NCBI GenBank assembly: GCA_902495325.1
Contig: CABUWK010000059.1
Location: 1-8,066, forward strand
DNA length: 8,066 nt
From: an uncultured Acidiphilium sp.
GTDB taxonomy: Bacteria > Bacillota > Clostridia > Christensenellales > Borkfalkiaceae
Direction of reading: 5' to 3'
In this document: in pieces, positions 1-5,811 of the stretch
Layout: each line of letters opens with the position of its first letter
How positions within the stretch are numbered: position 1 is the first letter of the stretch
The notes under the pieces: model-generated
What the model saw: the letters and a program-made list of their open reading frames with translations, nothing else
Told to the model about the DNA's origin: nothing
The model's database searches: none
Made by a program: the position numbers and the translations under genes

Positions 1-60
1 AAACCTCTCTTCCGGAAAGCACGGCGCAGCATCCGCCGGCGGGAAAGACGACAATGCCCG

Positions 61-1791
61 TTATTCCGCCAGCAGTTTATTGAAGTTCTCTTTCAGTTCG
101 GCAAGCTCTTTTTCCGCCCTTTCTTTATCCTTGGCGCGAACCGAATAGTAAATTTTCAGTTTCGGTTCCGTTCCGCTCGGACGAAGACAGATAAATCCGC
201 CGATCTGCAATTCGTAATACAGGCAATTCACCCCTTTGATATCGAGGGCAACCGTATCTTTTCCGCACGTGCGGACACCGGAGAGATAGTCTCGCACCGC
301 GTCCACGGCGAAAATTCCGATCGAAGAAACGGTTTTTCCGCGCATGCGGTCGACCGCGGCGTTCATCTCGCTCATTGCGGAAAGTCCGGAGTACTTGATG
401 CTGTCCGTTTCGTCCAGCACATAGCCGAATTTCTCGTAAATTTCGCAAAGTCTTCTGTAAACCGTTTTACCTATATATTGATAATAGCAACACATTTCGG
501 CAAAAAGCATGCTCGCCACGACGGCGTCCTTGTCGCGGGCGTGCGTTCCGCGGAGATATCCGCAGCTCTCTTCGAACCCGAACAGGAAAGTTTTTGCCCC
601 CGTTTTTTCGTATTCTTTGATTTTTTCGCCGATAAATTTGAATCCGACGGGCGTTTCGACAAGCTCTACGCCATATCCCTGACAAATCAGCTTTGCCATT
701 CCCGTGGAAACGAAACTCTTTATGACGACTCCGTTCGCGGGAAGTTTGTTTTCGGTTTTCATCCGCTGAAGAATATAATCGAGCAGAAGGATCCCCGTCT
801 GATTTCCCGTCAGCGCGAAGAACTCCCCTTTGTCGTCACGGATGGCAACGCCGAGACGATCGCAGTCGGGATCGGTGCCGAAAACGACGTCCGCCTTGAT
901 CTTGTCGGCAAGGGCGATCCCCATGGAAAGGGTCTCCTTGAATTCGGGATTGGGCACGGCTACCGTGGAGAAGTTGATATCCGGCTTTGCCTGTTCCTCC
1001 ACGACCGTCGCATTGATCTTCATTTTTTTCAGAATGGTCGTCACGGGGACGTAACCGCTGCCGTGAACGGGCGTATACACGATCCTGATGTCTTTCCCGA
1101 CCGTTTTCACCGCCCTGGGGGAAAGGGTCAGCTTAAGGATCTCGTTATAATACCCTCTTTCGAAGAATTTCCCGAGAACGACGAGATTTTCGGAAGAATT
1201 GCGGGGTGCGATCCCTTTGATCTCCGCTTCTTTCACCGAAAAATAATCGGTGATGGCGGAAATATATTTCACCACTTCCGCCGTGGCTTCGGGGGACATC
1301 TGCGCCCCGTCTTCGCCATACACCTTATACCCGTTATATTCTTTCGGGTTGTGCGACGCGGTGATCATAATTCCGGCAAAGGCGTTCGTTTTCCGCACGG
1401 CATAGGAAAGCATGGGAACGGGTCTCGGCTCGGGATAAATATAAACTTTGATCCCGTTGGCAAGCAATACCCCGGCGGAAGCTTTCGCAAATTCCGTCGA
1501 TTTGTTTCTCGTATCGTAAGAAATCGCCACGCCGCGCCGCATCGCCTGCGGACCGTTCGCCTTGATAAACTCCGCCAGACCCTGCGTAGCCCTGCGCACG
1601 GTGTAAATATTCATTTTATTCGTTCCGTAACCGATCAGCCCGCGCATGCCGGCGGTACCGAATTCGAGTTCCGCGCCGAAAGCGTATTCGATCTCTTTCG
1701 GATCGTCTTTGATGGCAGTCAGTTCGGCAAGACCTTCCGCGCACAGATAGGGGCTCGTGATCCAATTATCGTAAATGACTCTGTAATCCAT
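61..1791 (-). CDS. pgcA: Phospho-sugar mutase (phosphoglucomutase/phosphomannomutase, PgcA/PGM2 type)
   Basis: This cytoplasmic enzyme interconverts hexose-6-phosphate and hexose-1-phosphate (glucose, possibly mannose), feeding nucleotide-sugar and envelope glycan synthesis. All alpha-D-phosphohexomutase landmarks are visible in the 576 aa product. FGTAGMRG lies near residues 44-51. The phosphoserine loop TASHNP is at 144-149, with Ser146 catalytic. The Mg-binding loop DPDCDR is at 307-312, the sugar-binding loop GFEESCGY at 405-412, and the phosphate-binding RPSGTEP at 537-543. Length fits the PGM2/PgcA subgroup (about 570-580 aa), which is longer than the approximately 450 aa GlmM/ManB group. 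The ATG is preceded by a strong GGAGG site. The gene is divergent from the glycosyltransferase gene. Only 60 bases remain downstream; on this strand they end in an AGAGAGG-like stretch that could be the ribosome site of a following gene outside the window. Substrate preference (Glc versus Man) cannot be read from sequence. Confidence 0.96.
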   Translation of the reverse strand: MDYRVIYDNWITSPYLCAEGLAELTAIKDDPKEIEYAFGAELEFGTAGMRGLIGYGTNKMNIYTVRRATQGLAEFIKANGPQAMRRGVAISYDTRNKSTEFAKASAGVLLANGIKVYIYPEPRPVPMLSYAVRKTNAFAGIMITASHNPKEYNGYKVYGEDGAQMSPEATAEVVKYISAITDYFSVKEAEIKGIAPRNSSENLVVLGKFFERGYYNEILKLTLSPRAVKTVGKDIRIVYTPVHGSGYVPVTTILKKMKINATVVEEQAKPDINFSTVAVPNPEFKETLSMGIALADKIKADVVFGTDPDCDRLGVAIRDDKGEFFALTGNQTGILLLDYILQRMKTENKLPANGVVIKSFVSTGMAKLICQGYGVELVETPVGFKFIGEKIKEYEKTGAKTFLFGFEESCGYLRGTHARDKDAVVASMLFAEMCCYYQYIGKTVYRRLCEIYEKFGYVLDETDSIKYSGLSAMSEMNAAVDRMRGKTVSSIGIFAVDAVRDYLSGVRTCGKDTVALDIKGVNCLYYELQIGGFICLRPSGTEPKLKIYYSVRAKDKERAEKELAELKENFNKLLAE

Positions 1792-1850
1792 GGTTCCTCC
1801 ATATCGGAAAACGGACGGAAATCTCCCTCTCTTTTCCGTTTTACGGATTC

Positions 1851-1879
1851 ATTATATAATAAATTTCGGAAAAAGTCAA
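1851..1879 (-). promoter_or_regulatory. Sigma-A type promoter of the phospho-sugar mutase gene
   Basis: On the minus strand a TTGACT -35 box (1874-1879) and a perfect TATAAT -10 box (1851-1856) are separated by exactly 17 bases. Transcription would start near 1844, giving a leader of about 50 bases before the mutase ATG, which contains its GGAGG ribosome site. This is one of the cleanest promoters in the window. Confidence 0.85.
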
Positions 1880-1928
1880 AACGAATTGAGAAAATTGAGA
1901 AAATTATCCCGAAAACGATGACGAAAGA

Positions 1929-1957
1929 TTTACAAACCGTGCGCGAAATGGTAAAAT
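1929..1957 (+). promoter_or_regulatory. Sigma-A type promoter of the glycosyltransferase-ung operon
   Basis: A TTTACA -35 box (1929-1934) and a TAAAAT -10 box (1952-1957) are separated by 17 bases, and a TG one base before the -10 makes it an extended -10 promoter. It faces the glycosyltransferase gene. It lies about 50 bases from the divergent mutase promoter, so the two could be co-regulated or interfere with one another. A second TATATA stretch at about 1963-1968 has no suitable -35. Confidence 0.7.
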
Positions 1958-1963
1958 AGCGGT

Positions 1964-2100
1964 ATATAAAGCCAGGCGTTGCCGCCGCAAACGATTTTCC
2001 GCAGAGGGAACCTGCGAAAGCTTTCCGGAACGAAAGCCGGAAACGGATCCCCGGAAAAACGATCCCGGCGGACGAAACGCTTTCCGAAAGGGGGTCCGGA
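1964..2100 (+). other. Long 5' leader of the glycosyltransferase operon with short hairpins
   Basis: If the promoter at 1929-1957 is used, the mRNA has an untranslated leader of about 137 bases, longer than needed for a ribosome site. It contains TTTCCGG (2022-2028) paired with CCGGAAA (2037-2043), and CGCAG paired with CTGCG just upstream (about 2000-2016). The start is preceded by an AAAGGGGG ribosome site (about 2087-2094). I do not recognise a known riboswitch core, and no terminator-like hairpin with a U-run is present. Confidence 0.4.
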
Positions 2101-3057
2101 ATGACCGAAAAACCTGTAATCAGCATCATCACACCCGTCTACAACGAACAAGAATCTCTCCCGCGCTTTTTCGGGCGGGTGATTCCCGTTATGGAAACCA
2201 TAGGGTTGCCGTTCGAAATCGTAGCCGTAAGCGACGGCAGCAAGGACGGCAGCGAAGACATGCTCCGCGGATACTGCGCGAAAGACCCGCGCATAAAAGC
2301 CGTTTTCTTCTCGCGGAACTTCGGGCAGCAAGCCGCGCTTCTCTGCGGTTTCAGAAACGCTTCGGGAGACGCCGCGATCTGCATCGACGCCGACCTTCAG
2401 GATCCGCCCGAGATCTTCCCGCAGATGATCGCCAAATGGAAGGAAGGCTACGACATCGTGCACGGAAAACGTAACGTGAGAAAAGGCGAAACTTTCCTGA
2501 AAAAATTCACGTCCACGCTGTTTATGAAAGTATTGAAGGACTTTTCCGGGCTGGACGTGCCCGCAAACACCGGGGAATTCAAGCTGTACGACAGAAAGGT
2601 GATCGACGCGATCGTAAACCTTCCCGAACGTTCGCGCTATCTTCGCGCACAGGCGACCTGGGTCGGTTTCAGAACGGCAGAAGTCTGTTTCGACCGTGAC
2701 GAACGTTTAGCCGGCGAAACGAAATACACCATGAAAAAACTGATGCGCCTTGCCGAATCCGGCATCGTGCCGTACAGTCCGAAACTGCTGCATATCCCGG
2801 GGAAAATCGGAAAACTCGGCATTTTCGCTTCGCTCGCATGTTTCGTCGCGTTTATCGTTCTCACCTGTATCGGGAAAACGCTTCCCGTCGCGGCATGGCT
2901 CTTCCCCGCGATCGTTTTCTGCTCGTCGGTCGTTCTCGCCCTGTCGGGCATCACGAACGTCTATCTCGGCTACATGTACGAAGAACTCAAGCAACGCCCC
3001 GTTTACATCGAACGCGAAAAACTGAACTTCGAGGATAAAAATGGTATCGATAGGTAA
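2101..3057 (+). CDS. Family 2 glycosyltransferase, polyprenyl-phosphate sugar transferase (GtrB/YkcC/DPM1-like)
   Basis: The 318 aa product most likely transfers a sugar from a nucleotide donor to undecaprenyl phosphate at the inner face of the membrane, making a lipid-linked sugar for later decoration of wall or surface polymers. The GT-A fold motifs are in order: PVYNE at 12-16, SDGSKDGS at 44-51 (usually DDGS), and the metal-binding IDADLQDPPE at 95-104. RSRYLRAQATWVGFR lies at 179-191 or just before, and the RLAGETKY signature of this subgroup at 202-209. Two hydrophobic helices (about 238-258 and 264-286) anchor the C-terminus, as in GtrB-like enzymes, and the length is typical. An AAAGGGGG site precedes the ATG. 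The last 17 bases overlap ung. The divergent mutase could provide its donor-sugar precursor (inference). Donor and final acceptor are unknown. Confidence 0.92.
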   Translation: MTEKPVISIITPVYNEQESLPRFFGRVIPVMETIGLPFEIVAVSDGSKDGSEDMLRGYCAKDPRIKAVFFSRNFGQQAALLCGFRNASGDAAICIDADLQDPPEIFPQMIAKWKEGYDIVHGKRNVRKGETFLKKFTSTLFMKVLKDFSGLDVPANTGEFKLYDRKVIDAIVNLPERSRYLRAQATWVGFRTAEVCFDRDERLAGETKYTMKKLMRLAESGIVPYSPKLLHIPGKIGKLGIFASLACFVAFIVLTCIGKTLPVAAWLFPAIVFCSSVVLALSGITNVYLGYMYEELKQRPVYIEREKLNFEDKNGIDR

Positions 3058-3712
3058 CGATTGGGACGGCATTCTCGCCGATTTATTCGAAAGCGAAAAC
3101 TATAAAAAGATCCGCGGGTTTCTGAAAAAGGAATACTCGAATTATACCGTTTATCCGTCTATGTACGATATTTTCAACGCCTTTAAACTTACCCCGTACG
3201 AAAAAGTGAAGGCGGTGCTTCTCGGGCAGGACCCTTACCACGAACCGGGGCAGGCGCAGGGGCTTTGTTTTTCCGTGAAAGAAGGGGTTCCGAAACCGCC
3301 GTCGCTTGTCAATATTTTCAAAGAAATGAAAAGCGACCTCGGCTACGACCCTTCGGAAAGCGGAGATCTCACGAAATGGGCGAAAGAAGGAGTCCTTCTT
3401 CTCAACACCACGCTCACCGTGCGCCGCGCGCAGGCAAATTCGCATAAAAACTGCGGCTGGACGGAATTTACCGACGAAGTGATCCGCAGGCTTTCCGCCC
3501 GCGAAACGCCGATGGTGTTTATCCTTTGGGGCGGGAACGCAAGGGCTAAAAAACCTTTGATCGACGGGGAAAAGCACCTGATCCTCGAATGCGCTCACCC
3601 GAGCCCGCTGTCCTGTTACAACGGATTTTTCGGGTGCCGTCATTTTTCGAAGACCAATGCCTTTCTGCAGGCAAAAGGGCTCGGCGAAATCGACTGGAAA
3701 TTGACAAACTGA
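3041..3712 (+). CDS. ung: Uracil-DNA glycosylase, family 1
   Basis: This DNA-repair enzyme removes uracil from DNA to start base excision repair. The 223 aa length is typical of bacterial Ung. The water-activating loop GQDPYH is at 62-67 (Asp64 catalytic). The uracil-pocket strand LLLNTTLTV is at about 119-127 (Asn122), and the DNA-intercalating loop HPSPLS at 186-191 (His186 catalytic), followed by GCRHFSKTN. The chosen ATG has a GAGG site seven bases upstream, located inside the end of the glycosyltransferase gene. The 17-base overlap points to co-transcription and probable translational coupling. The pairing with a glycosyltransferase has no obvious functional logic and is probably genomic convenience. 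A strong terminator follows. Confidence 0.97.
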   Translation: MVSIGNDWDGILADLFESENYKKIRGFLKKEYSNYTVYPSMYDIFNAFKLTPYEKVKAVLLGQDPYHEPGQAQGLCFSVKEGVPKPPSLVNIFKEMKSDLGYDPSESGDLTKWAKEGVLLLNTTLTVRRAQANSHKNCGWTEFTDEVIRRLSARETPMVFILWGGNARAKKPLIDGEKHLILECAHPSPLSCYNGFFGCRHFSKTNAFLQAKGLGEIDWKLTN

Positions 3713-3725
3713 ATCGAACGCAATA

Positions 3726-3762
3726 AAAAATACCGCAATAATCGACTTATTGCGGTATTTTT
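3726..3762. terminator. Strong, probably bidirectional, intrinsic terminator between convergent operons
   Basis: A perfect 16-base-pair stem (3726-3741 with 3747-3762) encloses the five-base loop TCGAC. The stem has a CCGC/GCGG core flanked by A-runs on the left and T-runs on the right, so a U-tract follows the hairpin in either direction. It lies 13 bases after ung and downstream of the secreted-protein gene on the opposite strand, so it can end both operons. Confidence 0.9.
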
Positions 3763-3770
3763 ATTTCAGT

Positions 3771-3855
3771 CTCGGCATTCGCCGTCCTCAGCCTTGCTAT
3801 TTGTTTTTTTGCCATAAAGAAGCCTTTAAGGTAATCAAAGATAGCGGATGCCGAG
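3771..3855. repeat. Imperfect inverted repeat downstream of the secreted-protein gene
   Basis: CTCGGCATTCGC (3771-3782) and GCGGATGCCGAG (3844-3855) are inverted copies matching at 11 of 12 positions across a 61-base interval. Inside them GCTATTTG (near 3797-3804) can partly pair with CAAAGATAGC (near 3836-3845). The feature lies between the stop of the secreted-protein gene and the terminator, so it would form a folded 3' tail in that mRNA, or could be a decayed small mobile repeat. No known RNA family was recognised. Confidence 0.45.
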
Positions 3856-3863
3856 CCTGCTTG

Positions 3864-4352
3864 TTATTTTATCACATTTCCGTTTCCGTCGATATGATAC
3901 ATCCCCGTAACAGAAGACTTCCAGTCCTTTTTATCTACCCTGTATTTCATTCTGCCGCACCAATATTTCGTTTCCCCTCCGGTAAACGCCTCAGCTTTAA
4001 ACGATTCGCCGATGTTAAGATCGTCGACCGTTTTTTTATCGACCAGCGTCATCTGTTCGTAACTGCTGCAGTAAGCATCGGACGAATACAGCTCCAGTTC
4101 CACCTTTACCGTAGCGGGGAAAAGAGTAAATTCATTTTTCGCCGTCACCCAGACTTTTCCGTTTCCGCAATCCAATGCAATCGAAACATTAACGAAAAGG
4201 CCGCGGGGTTCGATATTCTCTCCCGTAGCAGAGATCCCACACTCATTCCTGAGGTTGGTTTGCGCATGCGCGACGGGCATAGCCGAAACGGATGCGGCGA
4301 GCATGCAGGCGGCGCAAAAAACGCCGAGCACTTTTTGAAATTTTTTCAACAT
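3864..4352 (-). CDS. Small secreted protein of unknown family
   Basis: I do not recognise the family. The 162 aa product begins with a classic signal peptide: two Lys, then a hydrophobic stretch (about 8-24), then VAHA before a probable signal peptidase I cut after Ala30. No lipobox fits. The mature part of about 130 aa has four cysteines (38, 62, 95, 132) that could form two disulfides, and alternating beta-prone segments such as GKVWVT and TVKVELELYS. It has no membrane helix or wall anchor, so it is probably released or loosely held. The start has a GGGGAGG site unusually close (about 2 bases) to the ATG. An in-frame TAA, the stop of the upstream regulator, lies only 15 bases before it, so no longer start is possible. 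It is almost certainly translated from the same mRNA as the membrane-bound XRE regulator, which suggests a linked function in sensing or response. Confidence 0.85.
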   Translation of the reverse strand: MLKKFQKVLGVFCAACMLAASVSAMPVAHAQTNLRNECGISATGENIEPRGLFVNVSIALDCGNGKVWVTAKNEFTLFPATVKVELELYSSDAYCSSYEQMTLVDKKTVDDLNIGESFKAEAFTGGETKYWCGRMKYRVDKKDWKSSVTGMYHIDGNGNVIK

Positions 4353-4367
4353 AACCTCCCCGGGGGA

Positions 4368-4976
4368 TTATTCCCCCTCTTTTTGATTTTTTACTTTTTT
4401 ATATTTTCTGAAAAAACAAACGGCGGCAAACACGCATGCAACCGTTACGATCATCAGAAATATATCCAGCTCTTTTGTCGCATAAGACGCCGTATGGATA
4501 ACCTCTATCCCCGTCGTTCGGGAAAACGCCGTAAAAGCGAAAATTACGGCAAAAAAGCAGGATACCGCCCCGGTAGCCGAAAACAGAATACCAAGGGTCT
4601 TCAGCAAAATCAGTCGTTTCCGTTTTTCGTTCTTTTCATAAAACGCACGAAACGATCTTATTTCTTCCTCTTTCCGTTCGATCTCGGCAATTCTCTTCTT
4701 TTCCGCATCGGTCGTTTCCGGCTTTGCTATGGCAACTTTTTCCTTTTCTATCACATTTACCGTCTGATTGACGATAAAACAATCGGTGGTCACCTGAAAA
4801 ATACCGCACATCTTTTCGATCTGTTTGTCGCTCGGAGAGGCAACGTCGTTTTCCCATTTCGATATTTGTTGTCTCGAAACGTCCAGTCGATCCGCAAGAA
4901 TATCCTGCGTCATATCTTTTTCTTTTCTTAATTTTACAATTATTTGCCCAACGGTTTTCTGTGGTTCTTTATCCAT
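4368..4976 (-). CDS. XRE-family helix-turn-helix regulator with two C-terminal membrane helices
   Basis: The 202 aa protein starts with a Cro/CI-type DNA-binding domain (about 8-66). Its recognition segment MTQDILADRLDVSRQQIS followed by KWEND is close to the common Bacillota pattern. A charged, probably coiled-coil linker (about 85-120, rich in Lys, Glu and Arg) leads to two hydrophobic helices (about 123-151 and 171-189) joined by a short loop, then a basic tail (RKYKKVKNQK). The fold suggests a membrane-tethered transcription factor that may respond to an envelope signal. An AAAGGA ribosome site lies about nine bases before the ATG. It is the first gene of an operon with a secreted protein starting 15 bases after its stop, in the same frame. 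Self-regulation at the promoter upstream is plausible but unproven. The target genes are unknown. Confidence 0.9.
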   Translation of the reverse strand: MDKEPQKTVGQIIVKLRKEKDMTQDILADRLDVSRQQISKWENDVASPSDKQIEKMCGIFQVTTDCFIVNQTVNVIEKEKVAIAKPETTDAEKKRIAEIERKEEEIRSFRAFYEKNEKRKRLILLKTLGILFSATGAVSCFFAVIFAFTAFSRTTGIEVIHTASYATKELDIFLMIVTVACVFAAVCFFRKYKKVKNQKEGE

Positions 4977-5140
4977 TGCGAATTTCCTTTATTCCGAAAA
5001 CAAACCGGCGATCAATTCCGTTAAACGCCGCTTATTGCGGAACACAGACGATAATTCAGATCCGGCGTTGCCGACTTTCTCTGTGGCGCCCGCCGACCTT
5101 TTTTACGTCGAATGCAAGCGTAAGCTCGGCATTTGTATTT

Positions 5141-5169
5141 ATTTTATCACACTTCCCTTTTTTTGTCTA
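5141..5169 (-). promoter_or_regulatory. Sigma-A type promoter of the XRE-secreted protein operon
   Basis: On the minus strand a TAGACA -35 box (5164-5169, one change from TTGACA) and a TAAAAT -10 box (5141-5146) are separated by 17 bases. A TG placed one base before the -10 makes it an extended -10 promoter. Transcription would start near 5134, leaving a leader of about 157 bases before the regulator. The leader can form a short stem-loop and carries GTCGGC twice. Confidence 0.7.
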
Positions 5170-5320
5170 CCCGATCAGGCGGGGTTCTGTAAAAAAATTT
5201 CCATACGCTCCGCCGCTTCGGTTTGCTTTTGTGACGGTATCTCATAAAAACATATCATTTATCATTGAAGGTTTCCATTCAGAAACACTTCCAAGTTTTC
5301 GCCCTGCCTGACGGACCGGG

Positions 5321-5379
5321 GAAGAATCTGAGAAAGGTGAGGGAAAAAGAAATAGAAGCATGCCATTCTCAGATCCTTC
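5321..5379. repeat. Palindromic repeat unit 1 (GAAGAATCT-type hairpin)
   Basis: GAAGAATCTGAGAA (5321-5334) and TTCTCAGATCCTTC (5366-5379) are inverted copies with 13 of 14 positions matching and a 31-base loop. The right arm overlaps the left arm of the next hairpin, so the two structures exclude one another. The AGAATCT core resembles the palindromic GTCATTCTGAG...GAAGAATCT repeats I recall from many bacterial genomes; that comparison is from memory. Confidence 0.55.
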
Positions 5380-5421
5380 GTAATCCGGGCAAGGGGGTCG
5401 GCTCAGGATGACGAGAATGGC
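5362..5421. repeat. Palindromic repeat unit 2 (GCCATTCTC hairpin, MITE-like)
   Basis: GCCATTCTC (5362-5370) pairs perfectly with GAGAATGGC (5413-5421), and ATCC (5373-5376) with GGAT (5406-5409) further in. The inner arms AGATCCTTCG and GCTCAGGATGAC match the two halves of the common AGATTCTTCG...GCTCAGAATGAC repeat, but are separated by an unrelated G-rich stretch of about 20 bases (5381-5400). A T-run (CTTTTTTAA) follows at about 5421, so it could also act as a weak terminator on the plus strand. Confidence 0.6.
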
Positions 5422-5464
5422 TTTTTTAATGATCCTCTATCTTTTGGGGTCCTGATACGTAAAA

Positions 5465-5532
5465 CCATATCATTTTGTCATTCTGACCTGACAGAAAAAT
5501 TTCGCCCCGGGAAGAATCTCAAAATGATACGG
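5465..5532. repeat. Palindromic repeat unit 3 (GTCATTCTGA...GAAGAATCT, MITE-like)
   Basis: The ends CCATATCATTTTG (5465-5477) and CAAAATGATACGG (5520-5532) are inverted copies with one mismatch in 13. Directly inside lie TCATTCTGAC on the left and GGGAAGAATCT on the right, the same core halves as in the two units to the left. The left end also matches the sequence near 5250-5266 (AACATATCATTTATCATT), suggesting an older, more decayed copy there. No protein is encoded, so any movement would need a transposase supplied elsewhere. Confidence 0.65.
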
Positions 5533-5623
5533 CTTTTTAAATAAAAGGACATAAATACCATTATCCTCAATAAAATCTTCCCCTATAAACCGATAAACAA
5601 ACCATTTCATCCAAAAGACCAAA

Positions 5624-5657
5624 ACAAAAAGCACGACGTTAATACCGTGCTTTTTGT
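5624..5657. terminator. Intrinsic terminator downstream of the surface-protein remnant
   Basis: ACAAAAAGCACG (5624-5635) pairs perfectly with CGTGCTTTTTGT (5646-5657), a 12-base-pair stem with a 10-base loop. On the minus strand the hairpin is followed by a T-rich run (TTTTTGTTTTGG), as expected for ending the surface-protein transcript whose last stop lies about 155 bases upstream. It could work in both directions. Confidence 0.75.
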
Positions 5658-5811
5658 ATCCCTTGGCTTTTCTTAAAAAGCCTACCCTTAATTTGGCATA
5701 ATTTTATGACAGCCCTTAATTTCGACCGCTTTCGTCAAAATAACGTATTCTTCTCCTTTCGTCGTTTTCAGTCCTCTTTATGCTGACCAAATTAAACATG
5801 ATTCTTGTTCA

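Larger units (their letters stand above)
4977..5811. other. Gene-free region between the XRE operon and the surface-protein remnant
   Basis: I see no convincing gene in these 835 bases. The left part (to about 5135) is the leader of the XRE operon, with a possible stem-loop (TTACG with CGTAA nested inside GCCGA with TCGGC) on the minus strand. The operon promoter follows. Bases 5244-5532 hold three degenerate palindromic repeats listed separately. Bases 5533-5620 are AT-rich and featureless. A terminator lies at 5624-5657, a small GGCTTTT/AAAAGCC hairpin at 5665-5682, and a direct repeat CCCTTAATTT at 5685-5694 and 5713-5722. Short open frames on the plus strand here lack ribosome sites and protein-like composition. 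Confidence 0.6.

Noticed and set aside
478..1959. A 493-codon open frame on the plus strand opposite the phospho-sugar mutase gene
   Set aside because: It is antisense to a gene with every family motif intact, its translation is rich in His, Arg, Phe and Gly with no domain, and it runs through the mutase promoter. It is a codon-bias shadow.
3747..3815. A 22-codon minus-strand ORF after the secreted-protein gene with an AAAGG stretch seven bases upstream
   Set aside because: The spacing is good, but the stop lies inside the terminator stem, the peptide is mostly basic and low in information, and nothing else supports translation.
3864..3900. A second TGATAAAAT promoter-like sequence at the end of the secreted-protein gene
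   Set aside because: The -10 match is good but there is no -35 at the right spacing, and the sequence encodes the last residues and stop of the protein.
3750..4931. A 393-codon open frame on the plus strand across the secreted-protein and regulator genes
   Set aside because: It is antisense to two well-supported genes with a signal peptide and an HTH domain, and has no ribosome site or recognisable domain of its own.
4961..5311. Plus-strand open frames of 116-140 codons over the XRE leader and promoter
   Set aside because: They have Arg/Ser/Phe-rich composition and no ribosome site, and overlap a convincing minus-strand promoter.
5665..5722. GGCTTTT/AAAAGCC hairpin and CCCTTAATTT direct repeat as possible attachment or regulatory sites
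   Set aside because: They are short, AT-rich and without an integrase or regulator nearby; chance is a sufficient explanation.
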